DNA of 64,000 nt from Asanoa sp. WMMD1127 (GTDB lineage: Bacteria; Actinomycetota; Actinomycetes; Mycobacteriales; Micromonosporaceae). The stretch is taken from contig NZ_JARUBP010000001.1 of assembly GCF_029626225.1 (NCBI RefSeq), positions 806,001-870,000 on the forward strand. The letters are read 5' to 3'. The position numbers and the translations under genes are program-made. The notes under the pieces are model-generated. The model ran no database searches. It saw nothing but the letters and a program-made list of their open reading frames with translations, and had not been told where the DNA came from. The first letter of the stretch is position 1. Every line of letters begins with the position of its first letter. Positions 63,913-64,000 of the stretch are shown piece by piece.

Positions 63913-64000
63913 ATGCGCAGCTACGGCCAGTACTGCCCGATCGCGCTGGCGGCCGAGGTGTTCGCCGAGCGCTGGACGCCCATCATCATCCGCAACCTGC
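63913..64000 (+). CDS. HxlR family transcriptional regulator (partial, cut by window end)
   Basis: The first 29 codons from ATG 63913 read M-R-S-Y-G-Q-Y-C-P-I-A-L-A-A-E-V-F-A-E-R, then W-T-P-I-I-I-R-N-L. This is the typical HxlR N-terminus with the sensor Cys at position 8 and the E-R-W-T-x-x-I-I-R helix. The rest lies outside the window. It is divergent from the methyltransferase/pentapeptide pair, which it may control. Confidence 0.9.
   Translation, partial: MRSYGQYCPIALAAEVFAERWTPIIIRNL

Overview
The window is high-GC DNA with many GTG and some TTG starts, four-base start/stop overlaps (ATGA, GTGA, TTGA) and strong Actinobacteria-type gene content. Typical markers are an eno-ftsB-DUF501-ppx block, an ArgA of the short actinobacterial GNAT type, NDH-2, a PPOX/F420-type oxidoreductase and PadR/HAAS and MocR/EamA pairs. 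The best guess is a chromosomal segment of a Micromonosporaceae member (Actinoplanes/Micromonospora relatives). This is inferred from style and gene content, not from a search. No plasmid, prophage, transposase or CRISPR signal was seen.

Layout. 0.1-3.9 kb: tRNA-Leu(UAA), two tandem Bax1-I (YccA-like) membrane proteins, a small unknown, and a PadR regulator coupled to a HAAS-domain membrane protein. 3.9-9.6 kb: a dienelactone hydrolase, then a family 5 uracil-DNA glycosylase that runs into a DUF4129 / membrane / MoxR / DUF58 / membrane operon. 9.7-11.1 kb: type II NADH dehydrogenase with a textbook terminator. 11.1-15.8 kb (minus): the operon eno, ftsB-like, DUF501, argA, ppx, tandem VOC protein. 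15.9-22.1 kb: nudC, ASCH, DUF885 hydrolase, divergent MocR/EamA pair, mazG. 22.1-26.5 kb: SurA-like lipoprotein and mfd. 26.5-29.4 kb: an AT-richer patch with a DUF6082 protein, then an APS kinase fused to a degenerate ATP-sulfurylase domain. 29.6-33.0 kb: a four-gene operon of two ABC-2 transporters. 33.0-39.6 kb: membrane protein, ppc, S66 peptidase, a NYN-gene remnant, YciI protein, ArsR/SRPBCC pair.

39.7-53.9 kb is an extracellular polysaccharide region. It holds two secreted GH26-like proteins, a Wzc/Wzz-like protein with a ruined P-loop, an O-antigen ligase/polymerase, a kinase-like phosphotransferase, a Wzx-type flippase, a WecG/TagA glycosyltransferase, a GT2 glycosyltransferase and two unrelated-looking PAPS sulfotransferases. 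The core genes overlap by 4-23 bases. Together with the APS kinase 10 kb upstream, the simplest reading is a sulfated exopolysaccharide whose export machinery is not run by a conventional tyrosine autokinase. A WYL regulator and a small divergent gene are inserted in the region.

53.9-64 kb: alpha/beta hydrolase coupled to a peptidase-S51-like protein fused to a cysteinyl-tRNA-synthetase-like tail. A roughly 45-bp minisatellite follows, then an HxlR regulator divergent from a RibD/DHFR-like reductase across a perfect palindrome, a PPOX protein, an RraA-like/MFS pair, an aldo/keto reductase, a secreted metallophosphatase, a methyltransferase/pentapeptide pair, and the start of another HxlR regulator cut by the window edge.
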